From: Rhizophagus irregularis
Taxonomy: Eukaryota > Glomeromycota > Glomeromycetes > Glomerales > Glomeraceae
Direction: 5' to 3'
Assembly (NCBI RefSeq): GCF_026210795.1
Contig: NC_089439.1
Span: 4,030,001-4,094,000, forward strand
DNA: 64,000 nt
Position numbers and translations under genes: made by a program. Below are positions 12,001 through 22,024 of this stretch, in pieces (the first letter of the stretch is position 1; every line of letters begins with the position of its first letter). The notes under the pieces are model-generated. The model was not told the DNA's origin. It saw nothing but the letters and a program-made list of their open reading frames with translations, and did no database searches.

Positions 12001-15000
12001 GCTCATTTAAACTGTGAATTGTTAATTGATTTCTTTCAACGGCTTTCGCAGTAACATTAAGTTCGCGATTAACTTGCGTGCCCATCATTCTTGTTTTACC
12101 AGCTCCCCCGAGAATTGTTAAATTGTTTCTTTCAATCATTTTTGAAATTGTCTGTTCGTTAATATTTGCGTTTTGAATAGTATGTGAATTTAATTCTACA
12201 ATTCGATTAATTGTGGCTTCGTGTGCTTCCGATTTTGATTGTGTACGGGTGAACGAAAGTGGATATTCCTTGAGGTTTGAATTATTTTTGGAATCTGCTA
12301 CAACTAGAGATTCTAGGCCATCAGATTCATCAATTTCTTCAGCTACTTTTTCTAAACGAATTTCATTGATGAGTTCGTCAATTTGATCTGGATCTTCAAT
12401 TTCCATGTATTCGCCAATTAAAGATGCAAGATTTACATCTTTTGTTATTAATTCATCATACGTTCCTTCTTCGAAACATTCACCATCTTTCATAACCATA
12501 ATGCGATCACATTCGGAAAGATACTAAAAATTATAATTTAGTGACCATTAGATAATGAAAAAAGAAATTTATTTGCAAAAATCTAAGTTATATACCTGCA
12601 ATTGGTTGGTTACAAATATGACAGCTTTATCCTAAATGATTTATTATATATATTATATATAATTATTAACATAGCGGAATTATGTGAAACTAAAAATAAA
12701 TAAATAAATACCTTAAGATATTTACGGATGCATTCATGAAAAATATGTTTACCGACTACGGGGTCCATAACACTTCAATACAATAGAAAATATGTCAATA
12801 TAAAAAATTTAAAAGAAATGTATACACTTAAAATAGATAACCAAACCTCAATGGATCATCCAACAAAATAATATCAGCATTACTATATACAGCTCTCGCA
12901 ACACTAACTCTTTGTCTTTGACCCAAACTTAAATTAACCCCTCTGTCGCCAATTTCTGTCATGTCACCATAACTTAATAAACTAAAATCTCTGTTTAATG
13001 CACAAATATGCACAGCATCTTGATATCTCTTGTCATCATAATCATTACCAAAAAGAATATTATCCTTCAGCGTGGAATTTAACAGCCAAGCATCGTGAGG
13101 AACGTAAGAAATAGATCCTCTAATCTTACAAATCCCATTATCCTTACGAATTTGACCTAAAATTGCACTCAAGACTGATGATTTTCCAGCTCCAACATCG
13201 CCCACAATAGCAATTAATTCCCCTTGTCTCACTTTCATATTTAAAAATCTCAAAGTAGGATCTGAAACTCCTTCATAACTGAAATCTGCATCATTCATAT
13301 ATATTCTTATAGATGGATCATTCTCTATTGGTTCCTTCTCTTGTTTTAAAGGTTCCAATTCTGTTTGCAGTAGGAATTCATTTAATCTCTCAAAAGAATC
13401 CAATGCACCTATAAATAAATAAAAAAAGGGAATTTAATTCACAATTTAAAGTTCACTCGGACAAATTAATTTTCCTCGAATTACCCAAAGTTGTTCTCAC
13501 AGCAATAGGAAGCATTATAAGAGGATATCTGGTAATAAAAAAAGGGTTATATAAATTACATTAATTAAATAAAAAATATACTTCATGTGAACCCACCTTA
13601 CTGTATAAAATAGAGCCAACACAGTGAATACTTTTCTTGCTCTAATACCCTCATATTCATTATTATAATCTGGTGATAAAACTTTGACACATAAACATCC
13701 CAGCATAGCTAAAACAGGTGCTCCAAACACGACACAAAACGTCCAAACTTTCACTACGATTCCATTCAGCAATCGAGAAAATTCCTTCCGACGAACTCGA
13801 CCAACACGTTCACGAAAATATGATTCCCATGCATAAAATTTGATCAATTTTATTGCAGTAAGAATTTCAGACATAAGATGGATACGTGAAGAAGTGATAT
13901 TTGTAATAGTATTGGATATAGTGGAAGTAAGTCTACCAAGTTTATATTGTATAGGAAATAAAACAAGAAGAATAAATAGAGCTACAAAATTTGAATTTAA
14001 AGAAAATCTTTATCATTTTGAACATTTGTATAAAAAGTACTAAAAGAGATTCGGAAAATACATACCTGGTAAGCCAGCAGTGCCAAGCTCTACACAAGCC
14101 AAAATAAGAACAGCTGTATACAACCACGGGAACCATCAGTATCCATGTATCAAAATTATTGCAACTATAAAATATACAGACTTAACCAAATACCTATTAT
14201 TTCTACAGCGGAACTCCATAGAAAATGAAAATTTACGCAAGCTTCCGCCACTCTTAATTCGTTAACAAAATAAATCAGAACAAAAATATACAAATATATA
14301 TATATAATTAATAAATTAATATTATTCTTTACCTATTGCAATCATTTGCCACCAAATTAACTAAGATTTATTAAATAAGGGAGGAATGTTTAATAAAGAT
14401 CATGTGAGAATTTCATAAAAATGACGTAATTATAATCTACATACTGATATCACCGGTTCCGCCACGGTCGGAACTCAAACGCAACGATTTCCGATAGATC
14501 AATACCATTAACGCAGCACGAACCTAAATACGCAGTAAAATTAGTGTAGGGGAACTCTTTAAGCTAAGACACCGCATTACTTTAATATACCTGCACTCCG
14601 ACTCTTGTAGACTCGGCAATCAGTTGATTGATAAATATAGAACTAAATAATGCACAAAGGAATAAGCCTAAGGCATACAAATACGCCGCTAGAGTATTAC
14701 CATTCCCAGAAGCGTAATCGATCAATCTATTGACAAGAAAATAAGCACCCAAGAAAGTAAAAAATGCTCCAAAAAGCTTGTATAAACCAAGGAATGCATA
14801 ATAAGTGCCAAATGATTTGACAAGTGCTCGACGGATTGAGTTTTTACCGTTTCTACTTTTGACGACAAAATTAGATAATGTTAATTGAATGAACATATAT
14901 GTGAGCTGAATGTAAAAATTGATTATGTAAAAGAAAATTACGATATGTTACCTATTCTCTGTATTATCACCTTCTAATCTCCAAAAATTTTCCAATCTAT

Positions 15001-15181
15001 CACCAACTACCTTAGCCGTTTCGGAATCTTGTAAAGTCAAATCGTCCTTTCCCAAATTACGTTTCCGAGATATATTCAAAAGTTGAAATATCCATAAAAA
15101 AAACCATGACGAAATAAAGTTGAGTCTGTTACCACCATGTATTATGACATTAGGTCGATTGGAAGACCCTGGACCAGGCAT
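9098..15181 (-). CDS. ABC transporter, ABCC/MRP type (short, no TMD0)
   Basis: ATP-driven exporter of the multidrug-resistance-associated family, moving organic anions or conjugates across plasma or vacuolar membrane; substrate unknown. I place 23 exons: 15181-14952, 14855-14591, 14523-14445, 14360-14333, 14252-14194, 14113-14066, 13981-13597, 13528-13485, 13408-12847, 12772-12712, 12631-12596, 12523-11841, 11751-11672, 11592-11500, 11414-11298, 11229-11076, 10999-10850, 10743-10496, 10422-10366, 10283-10166, 10093-9962, 9880-9543, 9468-9098. They sum to 4338 nt, 1445 residues. Order: TMD1, NBD1 (Walker [10 protein letters not shown], signature LSLGQRQ, Walker B IILLDDP), charged linker, TMD2, NBD2 ([29 protein letters not shown]). 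NBD1 has Asp where the catalytic Glu usually sits, as is normal for ABCC. One exon is only 28 nt. Introns 11297-11230 and 9961-9881 start with GC. No N-terminal TMD0 is seen, so ABCC4/5-like. Confidence 0.93.
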
Positions 15182-16213
15182 TGGTGACTTCACGGGCTGA
15201 TTTTTAATTTGGATAGTTATTATCTAAATTTGAAAAAATGAATTTTTTTTTTCTTCAAGCGAACGAAGAATAAAATTATTAGTGAATACAAAGTGTTACC
15301 TTTGTTCCCTTGAAAAATAGCTGGCACGGGGTTCATTGTATTACGACATATCTACTAATAAATTTAATAAATTTATATAATTCAATATAAAAAACTTCTA
15401 CGATCTGATATAGTTAAAATCGCCGATTTTCAGGTTTTTGAATGTATTAATCCGATTAAGTATTTGATTATTTGATTCTAAACAAATAAATACATTATAT
15501 TTTAGACTCTGTTTCGCATCACGTGACACCAGCAATTTCCAAATTCACAATTTAAACTTCTATACGGGCCTGTTCATTTCCGGACTGTTTCATTTTTCGG
15601 TCGTTGTTCTCGTTGAGGTTTAATTTGATTAGCAAGATCTGCCATTTGTTTGCGCGACCGAACCTTTAACCTTTAGACCAATATTAGTCCTGTTCAAATT
15701 TTAATTGTTCACACGCGAGGGTCCCTAGATGATTGGTTCCTGAATATTGGATTGACCAAAAACCCTTTGGAACGGATTGACAGGGCTTCTTTTTTTTTAG
15801 GACTAACCAGTCTAACCATGCTGTATTTTATGTGCTTGTGGATTTAAAGTGAAATTTAGGGATTTGGGAATATCAATGTGAGTTTTAAACAGATCTAAAA
15901 ATAATAGATACATGATTAAATGATCTAAAAAACATATTCACAAGAAGAACATAATCAGTACTAGAAAGTAATAATTATATTCAATCCTAATATATAATAT
16001 GTCAATACCAACAAAAATATGTTGATACTAACCATTATGATTTTTTATTTATTTTATTTATTTTTTTTATGCAAACTTTCACCATCTAATATAAGCCATT
16101 AAAATCAGATAATCTATGCCATAACATTCTGTAAATTTCAGAATTCTCTTAAATCAGATTGTATCCATTATAAAATTAAAATTTCTTTTTTAAAAATTAT
16201 ATAGATCTAGTTC
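15182..16213. other. Intergenic region, no gene seen
   Basis: About 1 kb upstream of the ABC transporter start and downstream of the AN1 gene. The part near 15,520-15,830 is less AT-rich than its surroundings, consistent with a promoter region, but I recognise no specific site. Confidence 0.5.
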
Positions 16214-16943
16214 TTATCCACCTCTTTCATTTCGCCTTGCTTTGTCTAATTTTTCTTTATATCGTTTCTTTAATTCTTCTTTACTTTTATTAACACTGAA
16301 ATTTTTTGCATTCGTTGAACCAGGGGTTTTTTTTTCTTGAGTTATTACATGAATTGATTCTTGTTTAAAATTAGAGTGTGCAGCGTTTCTAGCCTTTTCA
16401 ACGCATTTTGGGGAATGTGCCTCAGGATATCTTTTTTTTTTAAAAAAAAAATCAATAATAAGATAAATGAAATAAATAAATAAAAAGGGATCAATTTTAT
16501 TATCTTCATATGTAGCTACCTATGTTTCATGCAATATTTCATATTACAATATTGACATGTCAGGTCCATAACAGCACTTGATGTTTGCTTACAATTTGGA
16601 ACAGAACATGTTTTAGATGTAGATGGGTTTTCACTGTTATATAAGGAAAAACATATTTAAATGGTAACTGATGAAATTCGACTAATAAATGATTAAATTA
16701 TAGTATCTACCTTAGTATATGTTCTACTATTTCATCTAAATCAACTTTATCATCTGTCGTCGATTCTGTAGTAGACTTTTTTTTATTTTTATTTTTCTTT
16801 TTCTTTTTTGATTTGGAACCAATATTATTAACATTACTTAAATCATCATTAATATTTATTTCATCGTTATTTTCGTCAAAAATCTTTTTATCGTCGTCAT
16901 TCTTATCTTTAGTTATTTGCGTTGAATTGTTTTCCGTAGCCAT
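16214..16943 (-). CDS. AN1-type zinc finger protein
   Basis: Three exons: 16943-16711, 16633-16520 and 16430-16214; 564 nt, 187 residues. The N-terminal half is highly charged: an Asp/Asn-rich stretch, then a Lys-rich block (KSKKKKKNKNKKK) that could be nucleolar or RNA-binding. Exon 2 into exon 3 encodes the zinc finger, with the ligand order C-x4-C-x11-C-x2-C-x4-C-x2-H-x5-H-x3-C (motifs TCSVPNC, LTCQYCNMKYCMKHR, EAHSPKC), close to the AN1 consensus except for wider spacing in the first and last pairs. The C-terminus is Lys/Glu/Arg-rich and helical. AN1 proteins often link ubiquitin, p97 or proteasome function, but this one's role is unknown. Head-to-head with the Yop1-like gene, 182 bp apart. 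Confidence 0.82.
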
Positions 16944-17125
16944 TATATCTTTTTATAACTTAAAATGATTTTTATATATGGTATCGAACTTCCGTTATTT
17001 ATGTAAATTCCGTTGTTACACAAAACGGCATGTATGTAAAATAAGTAAAACCGCCGAAGAGGATTATTTCCGTTATTTCTCTCTGCTTTCGCGTTATATT
17101 CTCTCAGTTTTTGATTGTAAAAAAA
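16944..17125. promoter_or_regulatory. Short divergent promoter region
   Basis: The 182 bp between the AN1 start codon (minus) and the Yop1-like start codon (plus) must hold both 5' UTRs and core promoters. It contains CG-bearing words (TCCGTTAT, ACCGCCGAAGAGG) that stand out from the AT background. No element is assigned. Confidence 0.5.
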
Positions 17126-17827
17126 ATGGAACAAATTAAAAATTACGAAGCTCAACTTGATAGAGAATTATCTAAATATCCACTAATTGTAAAATTAGAA
17201 AAAGAATGTAACGTTCCTAAGACTTATTTGGTTGCAGGAAGTGTGGCGTTACTATCTCTTATGATGCTTTTTAACGTTTGGGGAAAACTTCTCAGTAATT
17301 TAGTTGCTTGGGGATATCCTGGTATGTACTAACATGTGTAATACAATAGAATTATTATTCTAAAGTAAGTTTACTAATGAACCACACTTTTTATATAGCT
17401 TATGCTTCTTTCAAAGCCATTGAGACCACGAAAACCGATGATGATACTCAGTGGTTAACTTACTGGTAAATTTATCTCAGAAATATGTATATTTATATTT
17501 ATATATTTGACTTTATATATATTTATTTATTTGATAGGACTGTATTGGGATTTTTTCATATTATTGAATTTTTTTCGGATATTATCTTACATTGGGTTCC
17601 ATTCTACTTTTTACTTAAAGTGGTATTTTTCCTTTGGTAAGAATAAATGTTTTCGGTACTTTTAAATTATTTTTTATTAAAAGAATTCTCTTTATAGGTT
17701 ATTTTTACCACAAACTAAAGGAGCACAAAGATTATATATTGGATTCCTAAGACCAACACTTTTGAATTACGAAAAAGATGTTGATTCAGGATTAAATAAA
17801 CTTAAATCTAAAGTTATTTATTTTTAA
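17126..17827 (+). CDS. Yop1/REEP5 (TB2/DP1/HVA22) ER-shaping protein
   Basis: Reticulon-like hairpin membrane protein that stabilises high-curvature ER tubules. Four exons: 17126-17321, 17399-17465, 17538-17636 and 17698-17827; 492 nt, 163 residues, a normal family length. Key features: VPKTYLVAGSVALLSLMMLF (first hydrophobic hairpin), WGYPAYASFKAIET with the family's YPAY..-KAIE block, DDTQWLTYWTVLGFF (Q-W-L-x-Y-W-x-V), WVPFYFLLKVVFFLWLFLPQ, then GAQRLYIGFLRPTL. These match the TB2/DP1/HVA22 signature throughout. It ends 49 bp before the stop of the convergent racemase-family gene. Confidence 0.95.
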
Positions 17828-17876
17828 GTTATATTTGTACATAATGTATTTATTTGTTCTCAATGATAATTATCTT

Positions 17877-19010
17877 TTAATTTGGTAATAAAAAACCTTC
17901 TTGAAAAGTGTCATCTTTTTCAATTATTAAGGTGGAAACACCTGTATAATATGCTTTTCCTCCTACTTCAACTATAACAGCCTGAATTTCTTCTGAATTA
18001 TTATTACCATTTCCTTGTAATTTTAAAGATTTAATAACTTTTCCTGAAAACTTATTATCGTTTCCTATTATACTTTGATAGTAACAAGTTTGATTCAATT
18101 GTAAAATACCTTTTGCATATTGTAAGGCGACTCTGGCTGATACTCCCGATCCACAAGGTGATCTATCTATTTCTCTATTTGCAAAGATACAAATATTATA
18201 TATGTCATTAGTTACTATGGTACCGTATAAGAAATTTAAATCTTGTTTCAAATTATCTGGATGTATTATATATTTTTGGATAAATTCTTTTGAGTTCCTG
18301 CACTTCTCCGTAAGATCACCTGCCAATTCTGTAATGTACTTAAAATTTTCTAGCATAATTTTATGATAATTTTCTTGCACAATGTCGGGTAGTAATTCTT
18401 TAACCGAAATAATAATATAAAATGCTCCTCCAAATGCAATATCAACCCTAATTTTTCTTCCTTTAAATTCAATCGAAACATTTATTGCGACTGCAAATGA
18501 TGGTACTGAATGAAATTTAACATCTTTGTCGGATCTAGCTTGTAATTTTCCATTTGAGAGTCGAATAGTATCAACAAATGTTGGTACAATTCCACAGGGG
18601 CATTCAATGTTAATTCTAACTTGTCCATCATTAGAAAAATTCAATATATTAGAATCGATTAGGAATCTTCCTAATGCTATTGTAGCATGTCCACACATAG
18701 TAGAATATCCTTCATTGTGCATAAACAATACTCCGATGTCTACAGTTTCATCGCCATTTTCATTGCTATTTTTAATTAAAATTGCCCCATACTGATCTTT
18801 ATGGCCTCTTGGTTCAAATATTATCCTTTTACGTAGATAATCTAAATTTTCTTGTACATATCTTCTTTTTTCTAATATTGTTGACCCTTTTATTGGTGGA
18901 TATCCTTTAACTATTATACGTGTTGGTTCTCCACACGTGTGCATTTCAACTATTTTTATTGTATCATCTTTAATATCATAATTTGTTTGTATTTCTTGAA
19001 AGAAATTCAT
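17877..19010 (-). CDS. Proline racemase / hydroxyproline epimerase or dehydratase family enzyme
   Basis: Single exon, 377 residues, from ATG at 19010. The family acts on the alpha-carbon of proline or hydroxyproline with two active-site residues and needs no cofactor. Visible motifs: VEMHTCGEPTRIIVKGYP near the N-terminus; GYSTMCGHATIALGRFLID carrying the first catalytic Cys; IAFGGAFYIII; and DRSPCGSGVSARVALQYAKG carrying a second Cys. Overall wording, especially MCGHATIALGRF and ARVALQYAKG, resembles the trans-3-hydroxy-L-proline dehydratase branch, but that enzyme has Thr at the second position while racemases and epimerases have Cys. The likely activity is therefore epimerase or racemase rather than dehydratase. 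No signal peptide, so cytosolic. Starts 103 bp from the divergent ABHD10-like gene. Confidence 0.9.
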   Translation of the reverse strand: MNFFQEIQTNYDIKDDTIKIVEMHTCGEPTRIIVKGYPPIKGSTILEKRRYVQENLDYLRKRIIFEPRGHKDQYGAILIKNSNENGDETVDIGVLFMHNEGYSTMCGHATIALGRFLIDSNILNFSNDGQVRINIECPCGIVPTFVDTIRLSNGKLQARSDKDVKFHSVPSFAVAINVSIEFKGRKIRVDIAFGGAFYIIISVKELLPDIVQENYHKIMLENFKYITELAGDLTEKCRNSKEFIQKYIIHPDNLKQDLNFLYGTIVTNDIYNICIFANREIDRSPCGSGVSARVALQYAKGILQLNQTCYYQSIIGNDNKFSGKVIKSLKLQGNGNNNSEEIQAVIVEVGGKAYYTGVSTLIIEKDDTFQEGFLLPN

Positions 19011-19113
19011 TTTTTCCAACCCATTTTAGATCATCAGAATAACTTTTATTGGTCGATCTTTCATGAAAGAATGACGTATTTTTGGTTGATCTAAAATATC
19101 CTTCTTTCTAATA
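19011..19113. promoter_or_regulatory. 103-bp divergent promoter region
   Basis: Start codons of the racemase-family gene and the ABHD10-like hydrolase face away from each other with only 103 bp between them. The spacer includes a near palindrome, GATCTTTCATGAAAGAATG. Shared regulation is plausible but not shown. Confidence 0.5.
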
Positions 19114-19932
19114 ATGGCACGTCGTTTTGCAATTTCACCTCACGAATACATATCGTTTCAAAAGTATGTAAACCATTCAATCAGAAAAAAATTGCCGGGA
19201 CTAACTTATGTTAATGGATTTCATTCTGAAATGCAAAATTCTCGTAAAGTAACGCATTTAATAAATTTTTGTGTGAATAATAATTTAGATTTTTTAATAT
19301 TTGATCATTATGCTCATGGATTATCTTCAGGTTCATTCACAGATGTTTTTAATGTTACAATTGGTAGAATGTATAATGATCTTTGTAATATAATGAAACA
19401 TGAAACTACAAATTCACAAATTTTAGTTGGGTCAAGTATGGGATTTTGGTTATCTTTATTAGTCGCTTTAAAAGGGGAAGAACAGTTAAAGAATAGAATA
19501 ACTGGAATCATTGGGATTGCTCCTGCTATTAATTTTACTGAAAATATATTAAAAGAAGCTAAAGAAAAAGGATTATTCTTGGATGAATCTAATACATCAC
19601 CTGATAGTTTTTATCATAGACAATCTAAATATTCACCCACAGGAACTTATCCAATTTCATTTCATTTTCTTCAAGAAGCTCGAAATCATTTATTAGATCT
19701 TAAAAATATCAGAAATAAAATAAAGTTCCCAATTGTACTTTTACATGGTAAACTTGATCCAGATATATCTTACGAGGAAACTTTAAAATTAGCTAGCGCA
19801 TTAAAAAGTGATTTTGTTGATAATGTAAAAACAATATTAATTCACAACGGAGACCATCGCTTATCAAAAGAACAAGATTTAAAGATATTAGATAAAGAAA
19901 TTATACAAATGATTGGCAGATTTAATAAGTAA
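19114..19932 (+). CDS. ABHD10-like alpha/beta hydrolase
   Basis: Single-exon, 272 residues. In animals ABHD10 is a mitochondrial serine hydrolase (S-depalmitoylase and acyl-glucuronide esterase). The fold's landmarks are visible: oxyanion-loop region TYVNGFHSEM, strand FLIFDHYAHGLSSG, nucleophile elbow ILVGSSMGFWLSLL (Ser in GxSxG), VLLHGKLDPDISYEE with the catalytic Asp, and HNGDHRLSKEQD with the catalytic His. SKYSPTGTYPISFHFLQEA between them also corresponds to an ABHD10-type block. The N-terminus MARRFAISPHEY is basic and could be a weak mitochondrial targeting signal. Complete triad, so probably active. Confidence 0.85.
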   Translation: MARRFAISPHEYISFQKYVNHSIRKKLPGLTYVNGFHSEMQNSRKVTHLINFCVNNNLDFLIFDHYAHGLSSGSFTDVFNVTIGRMYNDLCNIMKHETTNSQILVGSSMGFWLSLLVALKGEEQLKNRITGIIGIAPAINFTENILKEAKEKGLFLDESNTSPDSFYHRQSKYSPTGTYPISFHFLQEARNHLLDLKNIRNKIKFPIVLLHGKLDPDISYEETLKLASALKSDFVDNVKTILIHNGDHRLSKEQDLKILDKEIIQMIGRFNK

Positions 19933-20159
19933 TTAAATTACTATAATTAATTAAAAATATTTATTACTGATTTTATATGTACCAGTGTACCACCATGTCT
20001 TTTTAACTTTCCATATATTTATAATAAATTTTAACATATTATTCCTGCAATAGATCTTTATAAAAATTTCAAAAGTTTAGTATGATATGCTACAGTACTA
20101 ACAGTAGTACATTTATTTACTGTACTATGATAGAATTTTTATGTATAATATGAAAATTT

Positions 20160-20640
20160 TTTCTTGCGACGAGAATTTTTCTATCGTATTACCGTGCCTT
20201 AAACTAAAAGTGCTATTCCGTTTGTCTGTAAATGATCTGGTTCTCATCTGAAACATTTTGATACCCTCTTAACCAGAATATTGATCATTATCTAAAAAGT
20301 CTTTTAGTTCCTCAAACTTTCTGATATCTCTTTGAAGATTGCGATATTGAATAATGCTATTAAGTACCTTCTGATACTGAATAATTACATTAAGCTATTA
20401 TTACGTTCTCGCAGAGCATTTGTGTATAAACACCAAACAGAAGCCATTTATGTCTGAATTGATCACGTTGATACTCAATCTGTAATAAATTCGAGTCGAT
20501 TTCGTTTCTTTGATCAACTGCACCATCTATTAATTTTCCATCATGATAAGCGTTATGGACTACTAAACAGGCGCAAATGATCCGATTTATGTTGTCATGT
20601 ATCAATCTTAACAGTTTATCAAAATAAAATAAAATAAATA
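20160..20640 (-). pseudogene. Harbinger-like (DDE) transposase 3' relic, copy 2
   Basis: The reverse strand carries a short open stretch (about 20,605-20,390) that starts LIHDNINRIICACLVVHN and ends LLFGVYTQMLCENVIIA. The ACLVVHN block followed by a C-terminal re-initiation-like end resembles the terminal part of Harbinger/HARBI1-type nucleases (…ACxxLHN…). No upstream catalytic domain is present. Its 3' flank is homologous to 7,795-8,175 on the plus strand, so these are two decayed copies of one element. Confidence 0.5.
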
Positions 20641-20811
20641 AAAAAAAAATATCAAATCTGAAGATGAGGATTAGCTGATTACGTAAGATTTATAAACAAG
20701 AAGATATATACAGTAATTACAGGAATAATAAAAGATTGTATTTTTCAAGAATGTTTCCAACCCTTTGCTTTAAAATACTGTAGAGAAATTGATGATCTAA
20801 GGGTTAAGTTT

Positions 20812-21184
20812 TTAAATTTGCTTGTTAGGATTCAAATTATCTGAATCATTTTCTGCAGATTGTGTAAGTTGCCATTCATCCCTATAAAAGATATGGTAAA
20901 AGGTCAAAAATTATATGCAAAATTGATTTTTTAAAAAATTACCTTATGGTTTTTCCAAGAAATCTTTCAATATGAGTTCTTATAACATAACTTGAACCGT
21001 GAACAATGTAATCATTTATAAATGTAGACTGGCTTATATAGCTCCCATATTTATTAAAGAAACTAATATAATCTGGAAGAAGTGAACGAATCCTATGGCA
21101 ATGATAGGGAGAGATAATATCTGAAGGACATTCTGAAATTATCAACTCACTGACAACTTTAACGTAAATATATTTGGTATTCAT
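20812..21184 (-). CDS. Small protein of unknown function
   Basis: Two exons, 21184-20943 and 20881-20812, with a canonical intron of 61 bp; 312 nt, 103 residues. I do not recognise a family. The sequence begins MNTKYIYVKVVSELIISECP and has a region rich in Tyr, Ile and Ser, then YVIRTHIERFLGKTIRDEW across the splice junction, then a polar tail with QSAENDSDNLNPNKQ. No signal peptide or membrane helix is evident. The intact frame across the intron argues that it is a real gene. It lies next to a transposon relic on one side and a SINE on the other. Confidence 0.6.
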
Positions 21185-21277
21185 ATTTGAGAAATTTTTA
21201 ATAATATTAGGAAAGTTATATACTTGGAATTAGTCACGTGATTAGCTAATTTTGACGTATAATTAATTAAACAAGTA

Positions 21278-21295
21278 AATTTGTTATGACTCAAC
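21278..21295. repeat. SINE target-site duplication, left copy
   Basis: AATTTGTTATGACTCAAC, 18 nt, identical to 21,786-21,803 and immediately flanking the SINE. Confidence 0.95.
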
Positions 21296-21785
21296 AGGTC
21301 GTGGCTGACCTAGTGCACTGGCATGGTGTACCCCTCCTATGATTGTCTAAGACAGGAATGGAGGACGCAGGTTCGATCCGTCCAGCCAACGGATGCTCTA
21401 TGAATTATACTGCGTGGGCCTATACCATAGGCCTAGAAGGTGTAGATCGTAGCCCTAGTGGTGGGAAAGTGCGTAGATCATGGTATCACACCGACTTCGG
21501 TCACAACCGTGGTATCAACCAATGGTAGACTACCTCGGTAGTCGACACCCAGGGGGAGAAATCCTATCCTGGGCTACCAATAAAGCCTTTTCTTTGGTCC
21601 ATTGGGATGTGATGTCGTGTTAGGGACTCCTCCGGGTTCGTTAAAGGTACCAGAGTGGCGCTGTCCTCGGGCGGTTTGATTATAGCTTAGTATTAGATAG
21701 CGTTCGACTTTTGTTTTATCTTTTGTTCTTGTCTATCTTTCTGTAATCTTGTTCACGTGGTTTATAAAAATAAAAAATAAAAAAT
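21296..21785 (+). mobile_element. tRNA-derived SINE, complete
   Basis: A 490-bp insert noticeably richer in GC than its surroundings. The 5' end holds a tRNA-type polymerase III promoter: box A TAGTGCACTGG at 21,311-21,321 fits TRGYNNANNGG exactly, and box B core GTTCGATCC at 21,371-21,379 fits GWTCRANNC exactly. The 3' end is an A-rich tail of TAAAAA repeats (about 21,767-21,785). It is bounded by a perfect 18-bp direct repeat, the hallmark of LINE-assisted insertion. The perfect duplication implies recent insertion. An open frame inside (about 21,343-21,528) lacks any family resemblance and is not a gene. The body downstream of the tRNA head is not recognised. Confidence 0.88.
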
Positions 21786-21803
21786 AATTTGTTATGACTC
21801 AAC
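21786..21803. repeat. SINE target-site duplication, right copy
   Basis: Identical 18-nt partner of 21,278-21,295, directly after the A-rich tail. Confidence 0.95.
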
Positions 21804-22024
21804 CACATGAATATATTTTTATATTTTCTTTACGAATTAATTTAGCAATTTGTATTTTATATTTATTAAAACGTTTTAAATATAAATTATGAATAATCAC
21901 AATAATACTTGGTGTCTACTAAAAAAATAAAAAAAAAATAAAACTAACTTTAAGTCAGGTGATATGTAATATACTGAATTCACATTGTTCGGCATATAAA
22001 ATATTTAAAATATTTACAATTTCT

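Noticed and set aside
21296-21390. Functional tRNA gene
   Set aside because: Box A and box B cores are present but 60 bp apart, and I could not fold a convincing cloverleaf; the flanking duplication and A-rich tail fit a SINE head instead.
21343-21528. Open frame inside the SINE
   Set aside because: It starts at the tRNA-like head and reads through non-coding SINE body; no family resemblance, and SINEs do not encode proteins.
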